Assembly: GCA_039566865.1 (NCBI GenBank)
Contig: CM076951.1
Span: 17,555,484-17,619,483, forward strand
Source: Aurelia coerulea
Taxonomy: Eukaryota; Cnidaria; Scyphozoa; Semaeostomeae; Ulmaridae
Direction of reading: 5' to 3'
Length of the DNA stretch: 64,000 nt
Under the pieces are notes generated by a model. That model searched no databases. It was not told the origin of the DNA and was given only the letters and a program-made list of their open reading frames with translations. Each line of letters opens with the position of its first letter. Within the stretch, counting starts at the first letter, position 1. Made by a program: the position numbers and the translations under genes. Of the stretch, positions 33,936 to 46,429 are shown piece by piece.

Positions 33936-36900
33936 ATGGCGTCCAATGTGAAGCTTAAAGGAAAACAACAAATTATAAAATGCACTGCCTGTTTATCATT
34001 TATCGCGTCAAGAGCTCCAAAGGTTAATGTTTTTGCAAGATCAAGCAATAAGGAACTAACGGCACCATTAGGAGTTGAAAGTGTTGTTCTCGCCGATGTT
34101 TTTTCGTCACTTGGATTTGTTTTGGAACATGGTTATCGCGATAATGTGGATTCACCCGAAAGACAAATACTTTGCATGCCATGTGCTAGGTCTTTAGTCA
34201 CTGTGAAAGTAAAATTCAGCAAACTAACGCGGAATCTCACTTGCCAAGGAAAAGAAAACAACGCTGAATCCGATGTGTCACGACTCTCGCCGCCAACTTC
34301 AAGGTCAAAAAGGTTTCTCGACCCTGGCCATCATTCTGGTTTATCGCCTGCTGCAAAGCAAGTCAAACAACCTTTGAGCACTCATAGCACTACCAATAAG
34401 AATGCAAACCCGAGGAAACTAGCTTTTGATGAGCTGCACATCGAGAAGCCGAAATCTTCAACGGTCCAGGCTGTCATTTCGTATGCTGATGGGAGCATTA
34501 AAAGGCTTACCACTGAAGGAAAAAGCAGCACAATGATACGCTGCCTTGCATACAAGAATCACACCGGCTTCTCCAAAGCTGCCATGTCTGTGCCTTCATT
34601 GAAAGGAGCAATAGTTGGATCAGTGTGCAAAATTCTCCAAAAGGAGGTCAGCATTTACAAAAAAGGTGAAAATCTCCTTGAAGTCAAGAAAAACACAAAA
34701 CCTTCTGAAATATCCGATTTTAAGCTGAGTGAATTTTGGGCTGAATTGAACCAGAAGATGCCTGTTACTATGACGTTGTTGGAAAGCTTGACAAGTAAGG
34801 TATATGCAAAATCAAAGAAAGAAACAGAAAAATCTTCCGAACAAACAAAGAAAGAAAAAGTCAGGGAAAATTCCATGCGCTCAATTATGTCCATATGCTT
34901 ACACCAGTGTTATCCCAACCTTTCAAAGCTTCACCATAGGAATACACTGATGTTGATAAATGGTGGTTGCAGGTCCTTGGATGTTGGAAGGATGCAAGGG
35001 CAAGGGCTGTTGATGTCACACAAGGCAGCAATCAGAATGCAGACCCGAATGACAAAGAATCATAATTCAAAAGTTGTGTCATGGAAGGATGATATCAAAA
35101 GGAAGGAGATGATGTTACTGATGATGAAAGAGTTATCTGATGCTTGTGAGATCAGAGCATTGTGTGGCATCCCAATATATGTGGTGTCATTCAAAAGTTA
35201 CAGTGAGGAGTTATGGAAAGCTTGCAAAGCATTACTGGTGGAGCATGTACACCCAGCATTGGCAGACGATTTCCTGGAACAGTTGAGCCCGGAAATAATT
35301 AATGACTGCACTTTAGCTCTTACAAAGTCAATAGAGGATTTTAGGTAAGAAATATATCATCTTTTTTAATTTTTTATGTGTTGATAATGATATTTTATTC
35401 AACTTTCAGCTTCAATGGAATTTGTTCAAGAGTTAAATGTCAGTTTTTCTCAGACCTAACCCAGTGAATTGTGTGGTAGCCTTAGATCAGGCTCTCTAAA
35501 CAAAAGAAAGACCAAAACGTGTTAAACCTACGAATTAATTTCAAATGTGACATGGAAAAAGCCTTTAGGGGGTAGAAAAATATCTTCCGAGGTTCCCTGG
35601 GAACATCAGTGTCAGTATCTTACCATTGTACCACAGAACTAGATAAATGTTTACAGTAATAAAGACCTCATTGGTGGAAATCCAAGCAGGCTGCAGTGTT
35701 TCAGGGAATTGTGTATGTAATTTTGGTCACAATGCTTACACAAAAGATATTTACTTAAGTTAAAACAATTTAATTCCAAGAAATGTTGCATCTGCACATT
35801 CTGCTTGCAAGAAGAAAATTATTTTTCCACCCCACAGGAAGAGTTGCTTTAAAGTTTGATCTTTAATTAAATCATTGATGACCTTTTTTTATTTACACAG
35901 AATTGTTGAAGATAACTGTGACATCACTGTCGTTGCAAGACACCAAACAACATCAAATTGCAATAGGACCTTCAACTGGGCATTTCATTTTGCAGTGAAG
36001 AGCAGGCTCTTACGAGATCCCAAACTTGCTTACAAAATCCCCAGGGTAAAATAAAGGATTTGGAACTTACGAAACTGCTGCCTGGAAAATCCACAATTAA
36101 TTGTTTCAAACTATCCTTTCCACATTTGGTGGCAAGAGTCATTGTAAAATACATGCCTGTATTTGCCGTTTTTAAATCTGTGGTTACATACCATCTGACC
36201 CATGAATTTTCACAACAAATGGCTGAGAAATCTGAGCAGGTAATACTGTAAATATACTCTCTCTCTCTATTACAAAAAAGGTGATGTAAAATACAGCCAA
36301 CGTGCATACTGTACATAAACTATAACATGTTCCTCCGCCCTTTATACATATGCAAGACTTTTTACTTTTAAATCATTGAAAAAATTATTCAAAAACATCT
36401 CCCACCACAGGGATTCAAAGTATATTATCTTGTTTGACCAGCGTCTGTTTGTATCACCATACTGTATTTTACGATCATATATTTAAATTTTGATTGCTTT
36501 CTTACCAATGTCATGTAATGTAATGTAATGCAGTTAACAAATTCACATGTAGTGCAAAGGAAAAAAGGAATTTTTTTACGAGCTTTGAAGTTAACTATGC
36601 AAAACTGCTATTAATCAAATCAGAGCCACTCAATTCTTTTCTATCCCTTTTCAGTGTATACTTGGCTTATTTTTCAAAAATCCTGCCAAATCAAATGATA
36701 TGGCTGAAATATTGAAGTCAATACAAGAAGAATATGTGCCCACTGACAAAGGGAATGTTTTAAAAAGCCTACGCATGCATGGGGATGCTGCTTCAGAGGA
36801 GAGAGCTCGCAATGTTCAGTGGACGTATGCGTTAGAAGAAACTGTTTGTGACCAGCTGAAAGGTCTTGAGTTAACTTTTGGTGAATTTCACATGCTAATG

Positions 36901-39858
36901 TGTTTATTGGAAGTCAGCAGTAAGATTTTCATCAGAACTGATTCAGGAGCTCAAATTGGCACTTCATTTGCTTCAATGCTAAGGACAAAGAGCTTAGATG
37001 CCAAGAAAGGACCCAAAAAGGCATACAACAGTGTCAAAGATTTTCACAACTGCGAGTCTGAAGCACATATTCTTTCTGCGTGGATGAAGTTTTCAGGAAT
37101 GAAATCTTTGGATGGTAAATATTAAACAGTAATACACATTCACACTTGATACATTTGAAACAGTTTGATCTAAACCAGGTTAGATTTCAAACCATAAAAT
37201 TAATTTCAGTTGCTGGATTGAATGATTAGAAAGCCTTGTTTAATTCAAGCTGGTTTAACTTGAGTGTGAATGGAGTATAAATAATGTATGTTTTTCTTTG
37301 TAGTTTTTTCCCTTACTATTTCAGTTCATTCCATCAATTTGTTACCAAGAATTCTCAACCCGACAGCCTGTGGTTTCCATTTTTTGCCAAAAACGATTTT
37401 TTGTAGCTGCCTAGAACCATGCATTGCCTTTGTGCAGTATTCACTGTATATCCTTTTTCAGCCTTAACTCAATGCTTCATTCCGTTAAAATTTTAAATTC
37501 ATACTGTATTTTCATCTTGTTTTTCAAAATGAAATTTGTTCAATTTAATCATTCATTTTGTATTCATTCATAGATAAACCTACATCTTTTTCAATCCCTG
37601 ATACAATGAAAACTGCATCTAATTCAACAAGAAGGCAGTGGCTTTTTAAGCACATTGAATCATTTTTGGAAGCATTTGTATTTGATCAACAAGCTGATGC
37701 TTTCTTTGGTGATCTTCAGACAACCTTTATTCAAAATCCAAGAAGTGAGTCAAGCAAAAATCATGAATGCCGATTTGCAGGATGTCATAGAACATATAAA
37801 CATCATGCTACTCTTGTCAAGTAAGAAATTTTTCAACTTAACTCACAAAAGTTTCCAAGTAAAAAAAGTTCAAAACCATGATTTTATTCATAAATACCCC
37901 TCATCATTAGCCATGCTACTGTGCTCTAATATCTCATTGTTTTATTCAAAGGTGAGTGCAAGAAAAAAATTATTAAAGAAACGAATATCTGAATTAGTGA
38001 ATTCTTTGTCATAATTCTTTGTCAGTGAGGAAGAATTCTTATACAGTAGTTTCAAGGATTTGTAGCTTTTCACAATTCTTGTTTGTCATGAAAATACAGT
38101 ATTTTCAACTGAAGAAATCAGAAATCTTTCATTGAAGAGTTATTTCATGGCAAAAAGAATTTGTCAATTTCTTGCAAGAATTTACAAAAACATTTTCAAG
38201 AATTCTTTACATGTTAGGCCTGTACTGTGGTTCACAGATCAAAGTTAAATACATACAGTATATGTGCAGTATGTATGAATTATGTGTTGAAACACAACAC
38301 AACAGTGTACATTTGAAATTTTAATTTTCTGATAAAATCATGATATTACAACAACTACTATTTTCATTGGATTTTAGTCATGAAAGAACGACGCATAATA
38401 TGATGGAATCTACTGATTATGGTAATGAGACTTGTGATGAATACGGATATTACAAATGCAGAATGGGTTGTGGTCACACTTTTCGGTCAATTCAAGGAAA
38501 AGAAAGGTAATAAATCTATAAGTTTCTCCAAGTGAGTTGTGATGGGAAACCACCAGAATTTTGGTTATGTTGCAAATTGTGTTCCTTTTTCAAATACTGG
38601 GGGCACAATCCATTGAACCACCAAGTCCCTAGTGACTTTTACATTTCTTGAAAATTAATGTTAACCTCATCAAAACTACATTATTGCAGTCACAAGCAAG
38701 CTCAATTTGTAGATTGTACTGCATTGGTGGAGCCTATTGATCACACATCAGATTTTTGCTCCTGATATACCCCAATTTTTATCCTGTGATACAGCACTTG
38801 TTCTTGCAATGCAAATACAGTAGAACATACAACAGGACAAATATCTTTAATATCAAATATTTTTATTGTTTGCCATATCGACAAAAAATTGCTTCATGTC
38901 TGCACACAACAAGTTACTATGTTCATCAATAAAAACCTCAATGTTTGGTCGATACAAATCTGTGGTGTGACCATCATGCTTTGGCTTATTTTCAGCTGGT
39001 GTGTTCCAGAGTTGATTTGAACTAAAATTGTACAATAATGACACCCATTGTCAACTTAAACATTTTTGTCATGTTCAAGTTCACGATATTCTTCCCTATA
39101 TTTCAAAAGTTATTAAATCAAATTCATTTTTAAGGCATGAAAAGACCATTCACAATGCTACTGAGGAGCAGGCATCAGAAATGAACAAAGATTTGTTGGA
39201 GCCTGCAAGCGAAGAAAGAAAGAAAGATTGCCAGTTAGAATATCATTTTGCACGACTACGCTTTGGTTTACTGGATCTGCATTTGCGAGATGCGATTAAG
39301 GAAGGAGATGGCCAACGTCTCTTCAGTACAATGCCATATCTACTTTTGATTTTCAACACATATAAAAGGACAAAGTACAGCTATGTAACTTTGCTTCATC
39401 TGGTGAAAGTGTTGGTTCTGTTGCCAGAAGGTATTGCAAAGGAACTTGTGTGTGACAGATTCTTCAACAGAAAAGGTGGCCTTGGCAACAATATACCTAT
39501 GGATCTTCGCATGGAACACATGGTACGTCTGCTCAAATCATCCTTGAAGCAGCTTGGGGCAAATATCAGTGAACAGGGGGCTCAGTCCCTAAATCATGTG
39601 GAAAATCTTTTGCAAAATGCTAGCAATGACTGTAAGGTTCAGGAGCCAAGTGGAAGACACAGCTCAAAACCCCTGCAAGAAAAAGTTAAACAGATTGTAG
39701 ATGATTTAAATGCAGAAGAATGTTTTACTGAAATACCAGGTAGAGAGTACAAAAGCTTCCCAGGATTTGACCGAAATATATTCAATCAAGTGAACTTTCA
39801 AAAATATCTGCAATGGATAAAGGACAGACTGAAAAGATGGGAAGCAATATATGAATAA
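33936..39858 (+). pseudogene. DUF6589-like protein with C2H2 zinc fingers, six exons, one frameshift
   Basis: Exons by splice phase: 33936-35344, 35901-36239, 36655-37114, 37574-37820, 38378-38506, 39135-39858. The start AAACATGG is a good initiation context. The first exon has CTAC and CMPC pairs (a possible zinc module) and a basic, serine-rich linker. The third has HGDAASEERARNVQ followed by EFHMLM, which resembles the DUF6589 signature (GDQLT.ER..NAQ..., GDFH). Exons four to six form two C2H2 fingers, each split by an intron: C-x4-C..H-x5-H and C-x3-C..H-x4-H. In exon two, the frame moves by one base in the A-rich stretch 36048-36055, so this copy is dead or the base is a sequencing loss. 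Role unknown; probably a mobile-element protein. It is convergent with the RecQ-like gene. Confidence 0.7.
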
Positions 39859-40240
39859 TTTAGTTTATTTAAGACAGAGGCCCTTGCACAAGAAATGGAA
39901 ACCAGTTTGAGATTTCGAGTCAGTTTGCCCACATGGGTGTCCACCAAAAAGTGTATGCACCATTCAAAACAGTACTGTACGTACTCCTTCATGAAAGCAA
40001 TTTCAGTAGCAATTATACTGAAATGGAAGTAAAATCATTGTCATACTCATGGACAAGTAACTTTTGGAGAAATTTTTTATTATCTCATGTTTCAAAATGT
40101 CATACCAGAAATAAGTTTTTTCCAGCTGGATGTCACACAGTTGATGCATTTTTGAGAGAAATTCTAAACCAGTTTTCATTTCTAGTGCAAGGACTTTGTA
40201 ACTCTTTCACACAGCAATTTTGTTATAAAATATTGAGTAA

Positions 40241-42476
40241 TCAAAGTTCTAATTCAAATTCTGGAAGAAAATCATCATCAGAAAAAAAATCATCGGCATA
40301 GCAGAGTTGTTGAGATTTCATTTCACTTGAAACTTCTTGCTGCTTGAGGAAATCTGCAACATCCACAGCTTTTCCCTCTATTTCCCATAAATTGTTGACA
40401 TGCTCTTCAAAATTTGGAATATCACAAAAAAATTCTTGCAGAAGTTCCAGAATTACCAAAGCGTGTTTTGTTGCATAAATGGGCAAATATTGATGTAAAT
40501 CCCTTGGAGTGAACAACATATCTAACTTTTCTATAGCAGCGCTGATCAAATCATCTGAAAACCCATGTAGGGTGTCTCCTCCAAGTATGGTAGAACCTCC
40601 AGCTTCTGAAGTGAGTTTTCTTTGCTCACTGATAAGTGCCTTCTTGAAATCTATTTTATCTTCTTGTGATACCATGCGTGGCTTTAGGTCATGTGACATG
40701 ACAGAGGTAACTGTTTTTTCATCCTCAAAAGGAAGGGAATTGGGACATGTTTCTTGACAACTGCAACATTTTGCACAGTTTGAGCAACAGTCATGACCTG
40801 GAAACATTGTTCCAATATTTTCATCAAAATTTTTGAGCAGCAACTTCCTTGAACAGTGGTCTGACTTGAAAACTTCCTTCACATAATTTTCACAGTCTTT
40901 GATTTTCTGGTTGGAATAAATGGTGATATCATAAGCACTGTTGCCATCCCTAGCAGCACGGCCCATCTGCTGAAGATGTTCTTCAAGTGTCCTTGCTGGA
41001 GCCAAAAAATGGATTATATACTTGACATCTGGGAAATTTACACCCATACTCAAGGATGTTGTTGCAATTATAACCCTGACATTGCTAGATGCTGGATTTT
41101 GAAATTGGGTGCTGATGTTAGTTTTTGATGACTCCCATGTTTCGGAATGATATATGGCTATGAGCCAGTTTTTTTTGTTATTGTTCATGATAAATGCTGC
41201 ATCCTCCAGTTTCATAAGTAAGTAGCTTAATATCTGGGGAATATCTGTTAATGTATTACAGAATATGATGCATTTGGGTGTAGTTTCTTGTTTTTCTTTG
41301 ATCAAAGAAATGAGCCAGTTAAACTTTGAGAGAGCTTCAGGAGTATCTGAGACTTTTTGAATTGACATTCTCACATTCATCTTATTTGGACTCATATTGA
41401 TCACAACTGCTGATTCCATCCCAAGAATTCTCTTCAGCCGTTCTCGATGCTGCTTGCGTATTGATGCAGACAAAGAAATTACTGGGCAATTTGGTAAGAA
41501 GGATCGCAACTCACCTAGCCTCCCAAATGCAATCCGAAATGGCTTTTCGTTGTTTCTGAGCTTTTTTTCCCTTTTGGCTGTTGTACCCCTGCCGACAAAA
41601 ATATGTAACTGTAAATTCTTTGAGTACAACTACATGGTTACAACTAAATATTGACAATTGAATATGAACTACTCATACGAAACAACACTTTGTCTAGTTA
41701 CAATCTGCTATGAAATTATCTGACCTAAGAGTCAGTACTAAGTTGGTGGGCTTTCATGTTGTCTTATAAGTCTTATGCTACTGTGTTTTCCCTCCCATTT
41801 GATTCTCAATTTTATCAATAATTAGAATTTATGAGAGGTGAAAGTGAAAAGAAAATTAGCCATGTCACAGACACAAGTTAATAAACATAACTGTATGTAG
41901 ATTCAATCAAAAACAAAATTTTGGACTTGGGTAGGATAAGGATCACAGTAAGTTAAAAGTATTCGTACCATTCAATGACAGTATGAGCTTCGTCGACGAA
42001 GATTTCTGAAACTGATTTACCAAGATTACAAGCGAGAAGTTCTTTTTTCCATTTGTCTGAAAGCCATACCTCTGCTGAGCCAAACACGATATCAACGCTG
42101 CAATTCCGAATTTTCTCATCTTCACTATTGGACTGTCCTAAACAAGCCGCTCTAATTCCCTTCTCTCTTAACTCCATCGTTTGTTGAATCATTATTGCCT
42201 TCAACGGGGTAACGACTGCCACAATACGTCGGCTGTGCTCTAAAGTGTGGTGAATAATTGGAAGAACCTGGTATAAGAGACTCTTTCCGTAGCCTGTTGG
42301 CAATAGTGCCACCACGTCTTTTCCTTCAAGAATAAACTTTAACCCATCTCTCTGTTCTGGCCTAATTTTCACGTTGGGAAACTTGGAGCGAACTGCGAAA
42401 TCAATTGCACTTTCAACATCGGAAACATTTGCAAGGGTGATGGTGATTGCATTTTGATGCTTGATGGCACCTTTGG
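40241..42476 (-). CDS. RecQ-like DNA helicase, two visible exons, 5' end unclear
   Basis: Exons on the minus strand: about 42476-41969 and 41588-40241, joined in phase at a Trp codon of DEAH...IEW. Motifs in order: Walker A LLPTGYGKSLLYQ, DEAH, SLSASIRK, KCIIFCNT, VIIATTSLSMGVNFPD, QQMGRAARDG, then a cysteine-rich zinc-binding segment (DCCSNCAKCCSC). That is a complete superfamily 2 RecQ core of about 620 residues. No in-frame ATG precedes it; coding appears to begin after a CACACAG acceptor near 42477, inside the antisense of a KDZ exon. It would unwind DNA in the nucleus. Partner of the convergent DUF6589-like gene, or an unrelated insertion. Confidence 0.75.
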
Positions 42477-42606
42477 CTGTGTGAGAAAAGGAAGTTCAGG
42501 AACAAGTCTTAAACCGCCAAAACATTCTAATCGCTTCTTTTTGGATCAAGATGAAGTAGACAACTTTCTGAAGGGTTACAGTGATGAAATTAAAGAAATT
42601 TCATTG
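42436..42606 (+). CDS. KDZ-type transposase, fifth exon
   Basis: Acceptor TTTGCAAG at 42435, phase 0; donor TTG/GTATGA, phase 0. It encodes LMLDGTFGCVRKGSSG, then FFLDQDEVDNFL. Known KDZ proteins have a DGNF/DGCFGL.RR step and a F..DQ..V..F step here. The first 41 bases overlap the RecQ-like exon on the other strand. Confidence 0.7.
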
Positions 42607-42931
42607 GTATGAATGCTCATCCAGTTTTTGTCGCATTGCAAAATTCTGTTGTTAGGTTGTTACGGAAGTTTATGATCAAAATGAAGTAGGAAATACTGAA
42701 TACCATATGATAGTACCAAAGAAATTGGCGTTATACTGAATAGATTCCGAATGGCAGTTCAATCTTGTATTTATTTACTTAAAATTTGCATTTATTTTAA
42801 TTTTTTGCTTTTCTCCAATTTATGTATAATTCTTGCTTTGTATAGTGTCATTTTAATTTTATTCATTAACTGTACAGTGCATCTTTAAAATAATTGTATC
42901 ACCTATTCATCACCTTTTCATTATTTTTAAG

Positions 42932-43071
42932 GACTGTAGCAGCTTTAAAGCAGGAAGTGACAAGTTACGCAACTCTTTCCATAACAAGGGGCTTGACATA
43001 ACAGGAATATTTGGGTCTGTTTGTAAACATGAAGTACCTGGTAGATTTATGAATATGAAACATGGAGAAAG
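42932..43071 (+). CDS. KDZ-type transposase, sixth exon (catalytic core)
   Basis: Acceptor TTTTTAAG, phase 0; leaves with two bases left over at AAAG/GTTTGG, a weak donor. It encodes C..F, KGLDITGIFGSVCKHEV and MKHGER, the D-G-F-C-H and GE motifs of the KDZ catalytic domain (an RNase-H fold in which the D is the first acidic residue). Confidence 0.75.
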
Positions 43072-43797
43072 GTTTGGATGTGAAATTCTTCCTTTGTATA
43101 TATTTCCTTTTTTGCTGATTTATAAACATGTCTATGCTAAACTAATGGATTTATTAAGCATACACAGTATTTATTTAATGATCTGTAGACTTTGGATGAT
43201 TACTTGTTCTCTGCCTGATTTCATTCATTGCACAGCTGTAGCATTAGAATATAACAAAAACTTGCAATGAAAGAATTCTTACCTAAGTTCCTGCTGTTGG
43301 ACCATTCCCATATCCACGATTAAAGGGAATGTAAGCATGTAAAAGTGGCTGAAGCCACTTGCTATCAATTTCTAGCCAATCAGATATCAGTATTTATGTG
43401 GACTTGCATGAGTTACCCGAATATGGTTCACCACATCTCAGGGCTAATTGTTTTTGCAGGTCATTTTTATCCAAAGCGTAGATTCTCCTTCAGGCCAATT
43501 TAAAGACAATTGTCATATGACTCCAGCCTGGGGTCACCCAGGAGAGGTACTTTACTTTTGTTAGTATGGTTGCACTCCAAGAAATAATGTGTTCATCCAG
43601 CTCTAGAGTTTTTCCCTGCGCTCTGTCCAAATATTTTTAGCATTGATGTCGTAATCGTTAAATAAACATATGTAGTGCACTAATTTCTGTGGATATATTT
43701 TTATTTTCATGTTTCTCTACCTTTTTGATATGGCAAGCAAACCTTCTTAATCAAGCCAACACTCATTCTTTTTAAGCTATATTTTCTATGCTATAAG

Positions 43798-43936
43798 GAT
43801 GACAGTTCTAGTTTACATATTGCTCTACAGACTTGCATATCCTGTCTTCTTGGTACAGTCATACTTGAAAGAATACAGTGAACGGAAATTTGGAGTGATT
43901 TATGATATCTCTTGTCTTCTATCAAAGCACATTAAG
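43798..43936 (+). CDS. KDZ-type transposase, seventh exon
   Basis: Completes the split codon and encodes KFGVIYDISCLLSKHIK, matching the YDIxC motif (second acidic residue) of KDZ transposases. It ends AAG/GTAAAT in phase 0. The remaining KDZ core, with its E.ERxWS motif, was not found further on, so the gene is probably truncated. Confidence 0.7.
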
Positions 43937-44656
43937 GTAAATATAAAGCTGCATAACGGGCTATGCTCAAAATGTCGTGCTTATTTCAATTCGCATCAAA
44001 GTGCTTAAATTTTACTTCATTTACTTGTTTATCATTGTACAATTGCACTACACGCAACAAGAAGATTTTTTTTATCATAAAGCTGCATGGCTGTTTATCT
44101 GCACTTATAATACGCCCTTTCAACAAAATGGTGCATGCTGGGTAATCAGGATCACTGATCTGTGTGTTTTGTATTGGAGTGAATGGACGCAGCTTCGAAT
44201 ATCGCTGATTGAAGCATTTTTAGTGGAGTTTACACCGATTTTATCGCAGTTTTTGAGGTAAGAAATCTTGAATTATGTTATCACAAGGATTAAAGAACAC
44301 ATTTATAGGTTTTCTTGTAAATTTTGCTTTACAAAAGCGGAGATAAGGACCAGATGATTGCGCTGTTGTGTGTAGGCCTTACTCAGGTTGTGGAAGGCTG
44401 GTAGGTAATGATGCAGACTGTTACCAAGTATCATTCTAGTTTGATTTGTAAGTACTGTAGATGTCGAACAAGTATTAATTAAAAGTCATAGAAACATTTT
44501 ATGTGTATAAAGTTGCCAGCCGTTGTTCCTATACAGCAGAACATTGGATCTTGTGATCTCGTTCGGCCCAACACGACCAGAGGATTTTGTCTGTTTACTT
44601 CCGTCTAGCATCAATCAGTCCGTTCACGTGTTCACTGTTTTTATTCCTCAGGAAAC
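43937..44656. other. Leader region of the SAP-SWIM-YqaJ gene
   Basis: Contains a possible donor at 44255 (TTGAGGTAAGAA) and an acceptor at 44651 (TATTCCTCAG) directly before the ATG, so the first exon may be non-coding. No other feature. Confidence 0.4.
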
Positions 44657-46283
44657 ATGTCGCAGAGTAAAGAAGCAGACATTTCAATGTCATTTAGTGA
44701 TTTCCTGGAATTGACAAATTGTCAGCTGAAGCATTACTTGATGGTGAGAGGGAAGTCGACAACAGGGAATAAAAGAGATTTGGCTGCAAGGGCACTTGTG
44801 GCTTTTGAAAACAACGAACCCACAGTTCAGAGTGCAGAAGACATTGCCAAGGGTTTAGAGATGGACTACCAAGCTTTGTTGGTAAAGTGTGACATTCCAG
44901 ATCCAGAGCAAATACCACAAAATCTGTGGACATCAGATGTCTCCCAGTGGCCAAGTGTCAACATTGGACAAATATTTCAGTATATCTTAGATATGAAGGC
45001 ATTTGAAACAGAATACATTGGGCAGTACAAATCTCGTAAAGCTTACTCTTACTTCAAGAGTGGTCATGTGCAGCAAATATTTCAAAACGTGGTTAGTGAT
45101 GACTTAATGCTTTTCAAAACAAAGGTCATTCCATCTATGCGAATCAGAGAGCAGCCAAAAGGAGTATGGGTGTTATTCTCTCAAGAAAATGGTATTCAAG
45201 CTCCACATTGCTCTTGCACTGCTGGTTTCTCAAAATCTTGCAACCACGTCATTGCAATGCTTTACAAACTGAACTTTGCAAGCGAGAAGGGGTTCAACAA
45301 GCCAAGTTGCACAGAAAAATTCACAGAAATTGCTGAGATGGTAAAGCAAGAGGGGAGTTTGTCAGAGCAAGCTATGCTGGAAACTTTCATGGCAAGATTG
45401 AGCTTTAATGACTCACAATTAAATGAAGCTAGAGAAGGCCACAAAAGGACAGGCAAACAACAAGATTTGGAAAGAACAGAGGAGGGGGAGGATAACTGCA
45501 TCAAATTTTCATGATGTCAGTACCAAAGTCCAAGCAATTATGGCATCTAGAGGTGCCACCAAGCCAGCAACAACACCACTGTTATTAAAGCTAACTCAAG
45601 ACACAAACTTGGATCATGTTGATGCCACTAAGTGGGGAAGGAAGAATGAAGAAAGAGCCAGTGAATCATTTTTTCGCACTGTCGCTGCCAAGCATATAGC
45701 CCCCAAGCTGCACATGTGTGGCTTGCGTGTTTTCAAGTCAGCACCCTTTCTTGCTGCAAGTGCAAATAATTTGTATTCCTGTTTCTGCTGTGAGAAAGCC
45801 TGTGTTGAGTACAAATGTCCATACAGTATCAGAAATCACCCAGTCACTGATAAATGGGAAGACCTCAAATTTCTTCATGAAGTGGATGGGGAAATCACCT
45901 TGAAGAAAAGCCATAAGTATTATGCACAAGTTCAAGGTCAAATGGTGGCAAACGACTGCAGAAAGTCATATTTTGTAGTATGGACCACAGTTGGCATGCC
46001 ATTGATTCTTGAGATTGCCTTTGACAAGTGCTTTTGGGACAAACTTTACAATGATCTTATCCTGTTTTTCAAACTTTACGTCGCAAAAATTTTGCTTGGC
46101 CTGAGGGAAATACTGTTTTGTGCTGGATGTGACAAATATATCCTTCAGCAATATGAGATGAATCCCAGGGATTGGCAAAGTTACGGAGCAAGGAGTTGCA
46201 CCAGTTGCAAGATTTGGTTCCATGAATCATGTTGTGAAGAATTTGTTTGCCCCACAACTTGGGTTTGCAAGGACTGTCAATAA
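44657..46283 (+). pseudogene. SAP-SWIM-YqaJ-PHD exonuclease, frameshifted, copy A
   Basis: Domains in order: SAP-like DNA-binding helix pair (LTNCQLKHYLMVRGKSTTGN, about residues 18-50); SWIM zinc finger HCSCTAGFSKSCNH near 183; YqaJ nuclease with RITASNF, KWGRKNEE, VEYKCPY and YYAQVQGQ; C-terminal PHD-like finger (CAGC..CTSC..WFH..C..W.CKDC). YqaJ is a lambda-exonuclease-type fold. The frame shifts by one base near 45423, where the second frame starts; ORF 1 ends at 45514 and ORF 2 at 46283. The catalytic GASPD motif reads AASAN, so the usual Asp is Asn. It is convergent with the THAP-DDE transposase. Probably a dead accessory gene of the same transposon. Confidence 0.8.
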
Positions 46284-46429
46284 ACAGTTGTACTGAACAC
46301 TTTTCAATTCTCTATTTTAAAAAAAGTCACAAAATACTTTGGTTTTGTTCATATGGAGTTTTAAGGTTTTAATGCATACTATTGCTAGCCTACATGTGGA
46401 CCCATTATTCAAAAGAAGTTAGGGTCTGC

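Noticed and set aside
39028..39134. 5' extension of the last exon of the DUF6589-like gene
   Set aside because: It is intron read-through; the splice at 39135 completes the second C2H2 finger in phase.
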